A stretch of 12,964 nt of DNA from an uncultured Gemmatimonadota bacterium (GTDB lineage: Bacteria; Gemmatimonadota; Gemmatimonadetes; Gemmatimonadales; Gemmatimonadaceae), in NCBI GenBank assembly GCA_946479015.1, contig CAMLEQ010000058.1, positions 1 through 12,964 of the forward strand, given 5' to 3'. The notes beneath the pieces were generated by a model, which was not told the origin of the DNA, did not search any database, and saw only the letters and a list, made by a program, of their open reading frames with translations. Position 1 is the first letter of the stretch. Each line of letters begins with the position of its first letter. The position numbers and the translations under genes were made by a program. This document shows positions 1 to 6,498 of this stretch, in pieces.

Positions 1-329
1 GCGCTCCTCGCCGGCGGCGCCTGCACCGCCGCGATGACATCCCGCGCCCGTTGACGCACCACGGAGTCGGGGCTCTGGAGAAGAGGCTTCAGGTGCGGCA
101 GGGCGCGCGCACCGGCGTGCGCGAGCGACTCCGCCGCCTTCGCCGCGTCCTCCTCGTTCTGGCCGGCGAGCATCTGCGTCCAGATGAACAGCAGCTCGTC
201 CGATGGCGGGCGATGGCGCGGGGCGCGCGCCGCGCGGAGGCGCGGCGCCGCCGCGGCGGCCGGCTGCTGCGCGGCGAGCGGCGCGGCGATGGCGAGAGCG
301 ATGGTGGTGAGAATGGCGCGATGCCGCAT
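1..329 (-). CDS. Secreted helical (HEAT-like) protein, partial
   Basis: This is the 5' part of a minus-strand gene that runs off the left edge (109 codons plus two bases). It opens with ATG at 329-327 and reads without a stop. Residues 1-21 look like a Sec signal peptide (MRHRAILTTIALAIAAPLAA), with likely cleavage before Gln-Gln. A short Ala/Pro/Arg-rich linker follows. From about residue 43 the sequence becomes amphipathic helical, including TQMLAGQNEEDAAKAAESLA and then ALPHLKPLLQSPDSVVRQRA. Alternating helices ending in a 'D-S-V-V-R-x-x-A' turn resemble HEAT/armadillo-type repeats, so a periplasmic or surface scaffold protein is plausible. That family call is inference from about two repeats. 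No Shine-Dalgarno precedes the ATG. The gene is divergent from the HPr-kinase-like gene, and the long spacer between them holds two hairpins within this gene's probable leader. Confidence 0.72.
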   Translation of the reverse strand, partial: MRHRAILTTIALAIAAPLAAQQPAAAAAPRLRAARAPRHRPPSDELLFIWTQMLAGQNEEDAAKAAESLAHAGARALPHLKPLLQSPDSVVRQRARDVIAAVQAPPARS

Positions 330-380
330 GAGCAGGATCGGTTGTGATGAATGGACGCTCCGCGCGCACACGCGGGCGGG

Positions 381-414
381 ACCGGAGGGGCGCGGCGGTC
401 GCGCCCTCTCCGGT
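381..414 (-). other. Strong hairpin in divergent leader
   Basis: The arms ACCGGAGGGGCGCG (381-394) and CGCGCCCTCTCCGGT (400-414) pair over 14 bp with one bulged base, closing a 5-nt loop (GCGGT). It lies 51 bp upstream of the minus-strand partial gene, so it would sit in that gene's 5' leader. There is no T-run on either side, so a leader structure is more likely than a factor-independent terminator. Strand is assigned by position only. Confidence 0.5.
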
Positions 415-436
415 AATGACGACCATGCGCGCCGGT

Positions 437-473
437 GGTGATTTCGCCCGGCTCGGCGGCCAGTGAAATCACC
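437..473. other. 9-bp inverted repeat (hairpin or operator dyad)
   Basis: GGTGATTTC (437-445) and GAAATCACC (465-473) are perfect inverse complements separated by 19 nt of GC-rich sequence. AT-containing arms stand out in this GC-rich window. It could be the stem of an RNA element in the leader of the leftward gene, together with the hairpin at 381-414. It could instead be a protein-binding dyad between the two divergent genes. No known riboswitch consensus was recognised. Confidence 0.5.
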
Positions 474-501
474 TGTTTGCGAGGCGAGGCGCTCGCGGTG
501 C

Positions 502-530
502 TTGCGTGATTAGAACATGCTAACGAATAT
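502..530 (+). promoter_or_regulatory. Possible sigma70-type promoter
   Basis: TTGCGT (502-507) and GAATAT (525-530) are spaced by 17 bp in the only AT-richer patch of the divergent spacer. They point toward the HPr-kinase-like gene about 170 bp downstream. The patch also contains a short dyad, TTAG-AACATG-CTAA (510-523). The match to the -35/-10 consensus is moderate, and the patch may equally drive the leftward gene. Apart from this and the two inverted repeats, the spacer 330-699 shows no supportable gene. Confidence 0.25.
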
Positions 531-689
531 GGTGGGGCGAGACGCACTCTGCCGAACCCGCGCATCGCCGTCCGCAGCCGGCTGACATCCCGAAGCAGCT
601 CCCACATCACCGATCCACCGCACGGAGTGGCGACATGCCTTTCGGCTCGGCCAGCACGCGGCGTCGCGGTGCAGCGCGCGCGCGCGCGT

Positions 690-694
690 GGAGG
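690..694 (+). promoter_or_regulatory. Ribosome binding site deciding the 700 start
   Basis: GGAGG lies 5 nt before ATG at 700. An in-frame GTG at 688 overlaps this site and has no Shine-Dalgarno of its own, so ATG 700 is preferred. A second ATG at 706 is 11 nt away and is less well placed. Confidence 0.6.
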
Positions 695-699
695 TGGTG

Positions 700-1689
700 A
701 TGACCATGCATGGGCGTCATTCCCACCCCCCCGGCCCGCCAGGATTCGAGCCCGGCGATGACGACGACCGCATCATCTTCCGCCCGCTCGCGGGGAGCCG
801 ATTCGCGCTCGAGGTGGACCGCGCGCTCCTCCCGCTCGTGCGCGGCGCGCTGCCGCTCGTCGGCGCCGACTGGTCGGGACCGGCGCATGCATCGCTCTGC
901 GTCGCCGTCTCCCCGCTGCTCCCGGCCGCGCCCCCCGACCCCGCGCCCACGCTGCGCGTCAGCGACGTGGCGGCGTGGGTGGGACACGCCCGCGCCGATC
1001 ACGTGGTGATCCACGGGGAGGAAGCACGCGTGCACGGCGTGGTCGATCTCGGGGCGCGCCGCGGCACGCTCCGCGTGCGCGATGTCACGCTCGATGGCGC
1101 GCCCACCGCCGGGGCGGCGGTCGGCATCGCCGCCGCGCTCCTCCTCGGCCGCCTCGGACACGTGCTCGTGCGTGCGGGAGCGGTGGTGTGCCCCGGCGGT
1201 ACCGCCTGGCTGCTCACCGGCGGCGCGCGCAGCGGAAAGTCCAGCACCTGCGCCACGCTCATCGCCGCCGGATGGGACTACCTGAGCGACGACCAGGTGG
1301 TGCTCTCGCCGGACGAGCACGTGGAAGGGTGGCAGAGCGACTTCCATCTCGATCGTGGATGGGCCCACCGCATCCCCACCGGAGAGCGCGAGCTGCGCGA
1401 CCCGCTCAAGCTCGGCGCCGGCCGGTGGCGCCGCTCCGCGTCGCTGGGCGGGCTGCTCTTTCCCGCCGTGCGCGCGGAGGAGCGGACGCGTCTCGAGCCG
1501 ATGGAGCGCTCCGAGGCGTTCGCGGCACTCGTGCGTCAGAGCCCGTGGCTGCTCGCCGATCCACGCGCCGCGCCGGCGCTCGTGACGCTGCTCGAGCACA
1601 TCACGCACGCGCCCCGCTGGCGCCTCGTCCTCGGCCGCGATGCGTTCGGCTCCCCCGAGCGACTGATGGACGTGCTGCGGGAGCGGTAG
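700..1689 (+). CDS. HPr kinase/PEPCK-like P-loop protein
   Basis: The protein has 329 residues. Its second half matches the HPr kinase C-terminal-like fold seen in PqqD- and lasso-peptide-associated kinases. Positions from ATG 700: a Walker A loop TGGARSGKSST near 173-183 (catalytic Lys about 180), followed by YLSDDQVVL near 194-202, which corresponds to the acidic Walker B motif. A basic 'DPLKLGAGRW' stretch comes later. The N-terminal 130 residues are beta-rich and unassigned. In related kinases the strand before the P-loop usually carries a 'hxHA' histidine; here the matching segment reads LVRAGAV, with Arg in the His position. The gene stands alone: no PqqD-like, peptide precursor, asparagine-synthase or HPr gene is adjacent, so the phospho-acceptor is unknown. 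It is probably an ATP-dependent Ser kinase or nucleotide-binding relative. A hairpin 14 bp past the stop suggests a monocistronic unit. Confidence 0.75.
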   Translation: MTMHGRHSHPPGPPGFEPGDDDDRIIFRPLAGSRFALEVDRALLPLVRGALPLVGADWSGPAHASLCVAVSPLLPAAPPDPAPTLRVSDVAAWVGHARADHVVIHGEEARVHGVVDLGARRGTLRVRDVTLDGAPTAGAAVGIAAALLLGRLGHVLVRAGAVVCPGGTAWLLTGGARSGKSSTCATLIAAGWDYLSDDQVVLSPDEHVEGWQSDFHLDRGWAHRIPTGERELRDPLKLGAGRWRRSASLGGLLFPAVRAEERTRLEPMERSEAFAALVRQSPWLLADPRAAPALVTLLEHITHAPRWRLVLGRDAFGSPERLMDVLRER

Positions 1690-1703
1690 CTCCGGGGCGA
1701 GGG

Positions 1704-1737
1704 CGCGCCGCGCGCTGGCAGCCGGGCGCGCGGCGCG
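1704..1737 (+). terminator. Hairpin terminator after kinase-like gene
   Basis: CGCGCCGCGCGC (1704-1715) and GCGCGCGGCGCG (1726-1737) form a perfect 12-bp stem around a 10-nt loop, starting 14 nt after the stop codon. The following sequence TCATCGTTCAT has only scattered T residues, so it is not a classical intrinsic terminator. Position and stability still favour 3'-end formation or RNA protection. Confidence 0.5.
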
Positions 1738-1816
1738 TCATCGTTCATCCCGACTCGCGCGTATTCCAGCGGACCCCCGCGCGCATGCGCCCCGCACCGG
1801 ACCCCTTCCGCCGACC

Positions 1817-4600
1817 ATGCTCCGCTCCCGCTTCGCGGCCGCGCTCGCGACCGCCATCATCGCCGTCGCGCCCTCGCTCGGCGCGCAGAAGAGCTCCCGG
1901 CAGCGCGAGGACACCGCGCGCACCATGCGCGGCGACAGCGCCCGCGACGTGCCGCGCCGCCGAGTGGCGCGCCGCGACACCACCGCCGCAGACAGCTCGC
2001 GCCCGGCGCCCGCCACCGATGCGCTCGGCCGCTTCCTCGGCGCCGTCTCCTTCCGCAATCTCGGCCCCGCCGCGTACAGCGGACGCGTGACGGCGATCGC
2101 CGTCCCCACGCCGATGCACGACACGTGGTACATCGGCGCGGCCGGCGGCGGCGTGTGGAAGACCACCAACGGCGGCATCACCTGGCGGCAGACCGGCGAC
2201 AGCCTCGGCGTGCAGACCATCGGCGACATCGCCGTCGCGCCCTCGGACTCGAACGTCATCTGGGTGGGCACGGGCGAGCGCAACTCGCTCCGGTCGCAGG
2301 CGTGGGGAAACGGCGTTCACGTGTCCTCCGACGGCGGCAAGACATGGCGCCACGCCGGGCTCGCCGACACGCGCGCCATCGGGCGCATCGTCATCGACCC
2401 GCACGACGCGAACACGGTGTACGTCGCCGCGCTCGGGCACCTGTGGGGCCCCAACGCGGAGCGCGGCGTCTACCGTACCACCGACGGCGGCCACACGTGG
2501 AAGAAGGTGCTGTTCGTGGATGACAGCACCGGCTTCGTGGATCTGGTGATGGATCCGTCGAACTCGAAGGTGCTCTTCGCCTCCTCCTGGCATCGTGTGC
2601 GCTGGGGCGGATCGCGCATGGAGGGGGTGGGCGCCGGGAGCGGGATCTGGCGCACCACCGACGGCGGCGCCACGTGGACCAGGCTCACCGACCCGAAGCT
2701 CGGCAACGGACTCCCGACGGAGCGCATGGGGCGCATCGGGCTCGCCATCGCCGCGAGCGACCCGAAGGTGGTCTACGCGATGATCCAGGTGGATCGCGGC
2801 GTCACCGATCCGCGGCAGGGGCGCTACGGCGGCGTGTTCCGCTCCGCCGATGGCGGCGCCACGTGGACGCAGGTGAACGACCTCCAGGCGATCCCGCACT
2901 ACTACTACGACGAGATCCGCGTGGATCCGAAGGACGCGAGCCACGTGTACGTGCTCGCGTCGCCGCTGCTGGAGAGCAAGGACGGCGGGAAGACGTTCGC
3001 GCCCGACTCGCTGCACCTCGTGCACGTGGACAACCACGCGCTGTGGATCGACCCGTCCGACCCGGCGCACATGATCCTCGGCAACGACGGTGGCGCGTAC
3101 GTCACCCGCGACCGCGGGAAGGCGTGGGCGCACGTGCTCCTCCCCATCGGGCAGTTCTACACCGTGATCGTGGACAGCTCGGTGACCCCGTACCGGGTGT
3201 GCGGCGGGCTCCAGGACAACGGCGTGTGGTGCGGGCCGAGCCAGTCGCGCGACTCGCTCGGCGTCACCGATGCCGACTGGTACAGCGTGAACGGCGGCGA
3301 CGGGATGTGGGTGCAGGTGCCGTGGAACGATCCGAACACCGTGTACTCCGAGTGGCAGTTCGGCTCCATGTCGCGCCTCGACCTGCGTACCTGGCGGCGC
3401 GACGAGATCAAGCCCGTGGCGCTCGATGCGGGGGCTGGGAGCGGCTACGACTTCACGTGGGGGTGGACGGCGCCGATGCTGCTCTCGCAGCACGATCCGT
3501 CGGTGCTCTACGTGGGAGCCAACCAGCTCTTCCGGCTGAAGCATCGCGGCGATGACTGGGAGGTGCTCGGCCCGGACATGACGCGCGCCAATCGCGAGCA
3601 CCCGGCGCCGGAAGGGGGGAACACGTCGTACCACGCGCTCTTCTCGATCGCCGAGAGCCCGCGCAGCGCGAGCATCCTGTGGACCGGGAGCGATGATGGG
3701 CTGGTGTGGGTGAGCCGCGACACGGGGAAGACGTGGAGCAACGTGACCGACCGCTTCCCGCGCGGCGCGCCCACGCAGTGCTTCGTGTCCACGATCGTGG
3801 CGTCGCGCTTCGCCGACGGCACGGCGTATCTCACGTACGACTGCCACTCGCGCGACGACTACCGCCCGCACGTGTGGAAGACGACGGACTTCGGGAAGAC
3901 GTGGACGGAGATGAGCGCGGGGCTGCCGGCGGACGGCGGGAGCTACACGATCCTCGAGGATTTCGTGAACCCGCGCCTGCTCTGGGTGGGGACGGAGACC
4001 GGCGTCTGGGTGACGGTGGATGGAGGGAAGCGGTGGCGGCGCTTCGGGAAGAACCTGCCGCCGGTGCCGGTGGAGCGGATGGCGATGTCGTACCGGCAGC
4101 ACGACCTGGTGCTGGGGACGCACGGCCGCGGGGTCTGGATCGCGAACGTGTCGGCGGTGGAGGAGATGTCGGACACGCTGCTCGCCGAACGCGTGCACCT
4201 GTTCGACGTGCCGCCGGCGATGCAGTTCCACTACGCGGACACGTACCCGAGCTTCGGGAGCCGTCCCTGGGTGGCCCCGAATCCGCCACGCGGCGCGCGG
4301 ATCGAGTACTGGCTCGCCGAGGCGCAGCCGGGACCGGTGGACCTGCTCATCACGAGCGCGGCCGGGGACACGGTGAAGAAGATCCACGGCCCCGGGTACG
4401 CGGGGCTCCAGTCGGTGACGTGGGATCTCACGCGCGACGAGCCGCGGCCGCGCGAGAAGGGGGGACCGAACTCGCCGGCGGAGCTGAAGCGCGTGCTCCC
4501 TGGGGAGTACGTGGTGCGCTTGAGCGTGGGGAAGGCGAAGCTCGAGCGGAAGATCACCGTCACCGACTGGCCGACGGACGGCCTGGTGCGGGTGCGGTGA
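1817..4600 (+). CDS. Secreted VPS10/sortilin-like beta-propeller protein (short form)
   Basis: The protein has 927 residues. Residues 1-23 form a Sec signal peptide ending ...APSLGA, then Gln24 and an Arg/Asp/Thr-rich disordered linker to about residue 68. The rest is a VPS10-type multi-bladed propeller with BNR/Asp-box motifs (S/T-x-D-x-G-x-T-W) at 116-123, 170-177, 221-228, 280-287, 343-350, 387-394, 430-437, 633-640, 689-696 and 733-740. A C-terminal beta-sandwich (about 785-915) resembles the FlgD-like/Ig domain of this family. Databases often label such proteins 'glycosyl hydrolase' from sialidase-like Asp-boxes, but I see no catalytic sialidase triad, so enzymatic activity is unproven. 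Four cysteines (462, 472, 655, 676) could form two disulfides. It is a paralogue of the minus-strand protein at 7424-10717 but ends right after the beta-sandwich, without that protein's helical tail. No Shine-Dalgarno is seen before the ATG. An extracytoplasmic location is likely; the role is unknown. Confidence 0.88.
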   Translation: MLRSRFAAALATAIIAVAPSLGAQKSSRQREDTARTMRGDSARDVPRRRVARRDTTAADSSRPAPATDALGRFLGAVSFRNLGPAAYSGRVTAIAVPTPMHDTWYIGAAGGGVWKTTNGGITWRQTGDSLGVQTIGDIAVAPSDSNVIWVGTGERNSLRSQAWGNGVHVSSDGGKTWRHAGLADTRAIGRIVIDPHDANTVYVAALGHLWGPNAERGVYRTTDGGHTWKKVLFVDDSTGFVDLVMDPSNSKVLFASSWHRVRWGGSRMEGVGAGSGIWRTTDGGATWTRLTDPKLGNGLPTERMGRIGLAIAASDPKVVYAMIQVDRGVTDPRQGRYGGVFRSADGGATWTQVNDLQAIPHYYYDEIRVDPKDASHVYVLASPLLESKDGGKTFAPDSLHLVHVDNHALWIDPSDPAHMILGNDGGAYVTRDRGKAWAHVLLPIGQFYTVIVDSSVTPYRVCGGLQDNGVWCGPSQSRDSLGVTDADWYSVNGGDGMWVQVPWNDPNTVYSEWQFGSMSRLDLRTWRRDEIKPVALDAGAGSGYDFTWGWTAPMLLSQHDPSVLYVGANQLFRLKHRGDDWEVLGPDMTRANREHPAPEGGNTSYHALFSIAESPRSASILWTGSDDGLVWVSRDTGKTWSNVTDRFPRGAPTQCFVSTIVASRFADGTAYLTYDCHSRDDYRPHVWKTTDFGKTWTEMSAGLPADGGSYTILEDFVNPRLLWVGTETGVWVTVDGGKRWRRFGKNLPPVPVERMAMSYRQHDLVLGTHGRGVWIANVSAVEEMSDTLLAERVHLFDVPPAMQFHYADTYPSFGSRPWVAPNPPRGARIEYWLAEAQPGPVDLLITSAAGDTVKKIHGPGYAGLQSVTWDLTRDEPRPREKGGPNSPAELKRVLPGEYVVRLSVGKAKLERKITVTDWPTDGLVRVR

Positions 4601-4624
4601 CGGCGAGGGGCCGGGGGCTGGCAT

Positions 4625-4638
4625 CGCCACGAGTGGCG
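4625..4638. repeat. 14-bp inverted repeat CGCCAC-GA-GTGGCG
   Basis: A 6-bp perfect dyad with a 2-nt centre lies 24 bp after the propeller gene's stop codon. It could be a small hairpin or a protein site. The same half-sites in the opposite order occur at 10760-10773. Confidence 0.35.
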
Positions 4639-4679
4639 TGAATCCGACACCAGGCGTGGGGAATTGGTGATGGACAGCC

Positions 4680-4720
4680 GCCACGGTTTTCGTGGCTCTG
4701 GCATAAAACTTTAGTAGATA
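4680..4720 (+). promoter_or_regulatory. Hairpin plus AT-rich promoter-like patch
   Basis: GCCACG-GTTTT-CGTGGC (4680-4696) is a 6-bp stem with a 5-nt loop. It is followed at once by the most AT-rich stretch of the window (4701-4726, containing CATAAAACTTTAGTAGATAA). Possible -10 hexamers are TAAAAC (4704-4709) and TAGATA (4715-4720), but no good -35 pairs with either. The position, about 190 bp upstream of the coiled-coil gene, supports a promoter and long leader. Confidence 0.3.
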
Positions 4721-4733
4721 AAGGGTTACGTTC

Positions 4734-4861
4734 GAGCCACATCGGCTCCAAGCGGGCCCGTCCTTTGCACGTCGTGCCGGCCCGCCGCCTTTCCATCGGG
4801 GGCGGCGAGCATGCAGGACGCGCGTCGGGCTTCTCGCGCCCGCGCGCGACGCGATGTCGCG
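4734..4861 (+). other. Structured leader region with consecutive hairpins
   Basis: Successive stems can be drawn: GAGCC/GGCTC (4734-4738 with 4744-4748); GCGGGCC/GGCCCGC (4752-4758 with 4779-4785), which encloses GCAC-GTC-GTGC; GCCGCC/GGCGGC (4784-4789 with 4801-4806, competing with the preceding stem by two bases); and CGCGAC/GTCGCG (4845-4850 with 4856-4861). The spacer 4601-4909 carries no supportable ORF. High GC makes chance stems common, so a functional RNA is only a possibility. Confidence 0.25.
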
Positions 4862-4909
4862 TAGCGGCCGACGCGGGCCGCGTGAGCCTCGACGACGAGG
4901 TCGGAGAGA

Positions 4910-6406
4910 GTGCCTGAGCTGTCCGCACCGATCGTGATCTTCTGGGCCCTGGCGGGTGCCGCCGTGGGCGCGTTGCTCGCCGCCATGGTGGCCCGGTACC
5001 AGCACGTGAGGGCGCGGCGCGCGCAGCAGTTGCTCCTCCGTCGCCGCGATGGCGCCATCGACCGCCTCAAGAGCTCGATGGCGGAGCATTCGGCGCGCCT
5101 GAAGCGGCAGGAGGATCAGCTCCGCGAGCTGGACTCGATGCGGCGGGATCGCGCGCAGTTCGCCGCCGATCTCGAGCAGGCGCGCCGTGAGCTCTCCGAC
5201 CTTCGCGCGAACCTGGAGTCCACGCGCAACGCCGCGCGCGAGGCGGAGCTCCGGCTGAACGCGGCGCTCGACGCCGAGCGGCAGGAGGGCGCGGCGCGCC
5301 GCGCGGCGAGCGCCGCCGAGCTGGCGGCGGCGCAGGAGAGCGCGCTGAACCTCCGCGCGGAGCTCGCGTCGGCGCGCGAGGCAGCGTCGCGCGCGACGGC
5401 GCGGCTGGAGGCGGATCTCGCGACCACGCGCTCGCTCCTCGAGCGCACCGCGATGGAGCTGCACGCCGAGCGCACGGCGGCCACGGAGGCGCGCACGGAG
5501 CTGCAGCGGCGGGTGACGGCGCTCGAGGACGACCGGCTGCGCCTGGAGACGGAGCTGTCCACCGAGCGGCGCACGAACGCCGAGAAGCAGTCCACGCTCC
5601 GGTCGTTCGTGACGACGCTGCGCGAGCAGTACGCGCTGGCGTGCGCGGAGCGCGATTCCATGAGTGCCGAGGTGGCGACGCTCCGGCGGCGCGCGGACGA
5701 GTCGGAGCGGGCGCTGCGCCAGGCGCGCGACGAGTTCTCGCACCGGCTGGACACCGAGCACGAGGAATCGGTGGAGCTGCTCTCGCGCGTGTGGGAGTAC
5801 GTGCACAACTACCCGCGGCTGCGCGACCGTCCGGTGCACCCGCCGCCGGTGCCGCGCGCCGACCTGCGTCCCACGCCGCCGCCTCCTCCTTCGCGCGGGG
5901 CGGGGGAAGGGGTGGGGGCGGGGGCGCCCGAGCCCCGTGCCGGCGGTGGTGCCGGAGCCGCGGGCGCTGTTCCGGGCGCCGCGGGCGCGCCTCCGGTGGA
6001 GCGCGAGGTGCGCTCGCCGCGCAACGGGCTCGCCGACGCGGCACGCGCCGAGGACGCCTTCGACATCGAGCGGGCGCTCGCCGAGCCGCCGGTCGCTCAG
6101 GCGCAGCCGTCGCCCGCGACACCGCCGCAGGGGGCGGAGCCGGTGCCCACGCCGCCATCGCAGCCCGTGCAGCCTCCGCGCCCGCCGCGCAGCTCCGGCC
6201 CGTACTCCACCACCAAGGTGCGACGTCCGGTCTCCGCGATGCGGCGGGATGACGACGTACTGGTGATCTGCGACGACGGCTCGGTGTGGACCAAGCGCCC
6301 CACCGGCTGGACGGAGGAGAAGCCGATTCCCGGCTCCGAGGAGGAAGCGGTGCGGCACGAGGACGAGGGGGGGGCCGGGGGGCCCGGGGGGCACACGGGG
6401 CGCTGA
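4910..6406 (+). CDS. Membrane-anchored coiled-coil protein with small C-terminal module
   Basis: The protein has 498 residues and starts at GTG, with GGAG (4903-4906) only 3 nt upstream. Residues 7-28 form one transmembrane helix, followed by basic RYQHVRARR, so the bulk should be cytoplasmic. Residues about 33-300 are a continuous, highly charged coiled coil (Arg/Glu/Ala-rich heptads), compatible with a rod of several tens of nanometres. Residues 309-430 are a Pro/Gly/Ala-rich linker with PPPPP and PPRPPR clusters. Residues 434-478 form a compact segment with KVRRP, DDDVLVICDDGSVW and TGWTEEKPIPGS, then a Gly-rich tail. The overall layout recalls bacterial cytoskeletal or envelope-spacing proteins (RmuC-, TolA- or polar-scaffold-like) without matching any I can name. 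No catalytic motif is seen. The Bax-inhibitor-like gene follows on the same strand but appears to have its own promoter. Confidence 0.8.
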   Translation: MPELSAPIVIFWALAGAAVGALLAAMVARYQHVRARRAQQLLLRRRDGAIDRLKSSMAEHSARLKRQEDQLRELDSMRRDRAQFAADLEQARRELSDLRANLESTRNAAREAELRLNAALDAERQEGAARRAASAAELAAAQESALNLRAELASAREAASRATARLEADLATTRSLLERTAMELHAERTAATEARTELQRRVTALEDDRLRLETELSTERRTNAEKQSTLRSFVTTLREQYALACAERDSMSAEVATLRRRADESERALRQARDEFSHRLDTEHEESVELLSRVWEYVHNYPRLRDRPVHPPPVPRADLRPTPPPPPSRGAGEGVGAGAPEPRAGGGAGAAGAVPGAAGAPPVEREVRSPRNGLADAARAEDAFDIERALAEPPVAQAQPSPATPPQGAEPVPTPPSQPVQPPRPPRSSGPYSTTKVRRPVSAMRRDDDVLVICDDGSVWTKRPTGWTEEKPIPGSEEEAVRHEDEGGAGGPGGHTGR

Positions 6407-6413
6407 CGGCGTC

Positions 6414-6443
6414 TTGTGTGCGCGCGCGGCGCGCGTGTATCCT
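6414..6443 (+). promoter_or_regulatory. Possible sigma70-type promoter of Bax-inhibitor-like gene
   Basis: TTGTGT (6414-6419) and TATCCT (6438-6443) lie 18 bp apart in the short spacer before the Bax-inhibitor-like gene, giving a 5' leader of about 50 nt. The match is fair. The spacer between the hexamers is almost pure GC. Confidence 0.35.
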
Positions 6444-6448
6444 CCAAT

Positions 6449-6470
6449 GGGGCGGCGCCGTCGCCGCCCC
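6449..6470 (+). other. 9-bp hairpin in the leader or 3'-end region
   Basis: GGGGCGGCG (6449-6457) and CGCCGCCCC (6462-6470) form a perfect stem with a CCGT tetraloop. It lies 42 bp after the coiled-coil gene's stop and 28 bp before the next start. It could terminate the upstream transcript or sit at the 5' end of the Bax-inhibitor-like mRNA. No T-run follows. Confidence 0.5.
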
Positions 6471-6498
6471 GCACTTCCTCTCACATCCAGAACCTCAC

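Noticed and set aside
607..1608. A 333-codon minus-strand frame over the kinase-like gene
   Set aside because: The plus strand has the P-loop, acidic motif and ribosome binding site; the minus frame has none.
1817..4600. Assignment of the propeller proteins as sialidases or glycosyl hydrolases
   Set aside because: Asp-boxes are structural and occur in many non-enzymatic propellers. No catalytic Arg triad or nucleophile could be placed.
4720..4810. Possible tRNA or known small RNA around the GTTCGAGCC stretch
   Set aside because: GTTCGAGCC recalls a T-arm, but no acceptor stem, anticodon arm or complete cloverleaf can be drawn.
1745..6484. A 1579-codon open frame on the minus strand
   Set aside because: It is antisense to two well-supported plus-strand genes, has His/Arg/Pro-rich sequence without domains, and crosses spacers. 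It is a codon-bias shadow of GC-rich genes.
6286..6498. Upstream in-frame extension of the Bax-inhibitor-like protein
   Set aside because: It overlaps the coiled-coil gene and encodes Gly/Arg-rich shadow sequence. ATG 6499 gives the typical family N-terminus.
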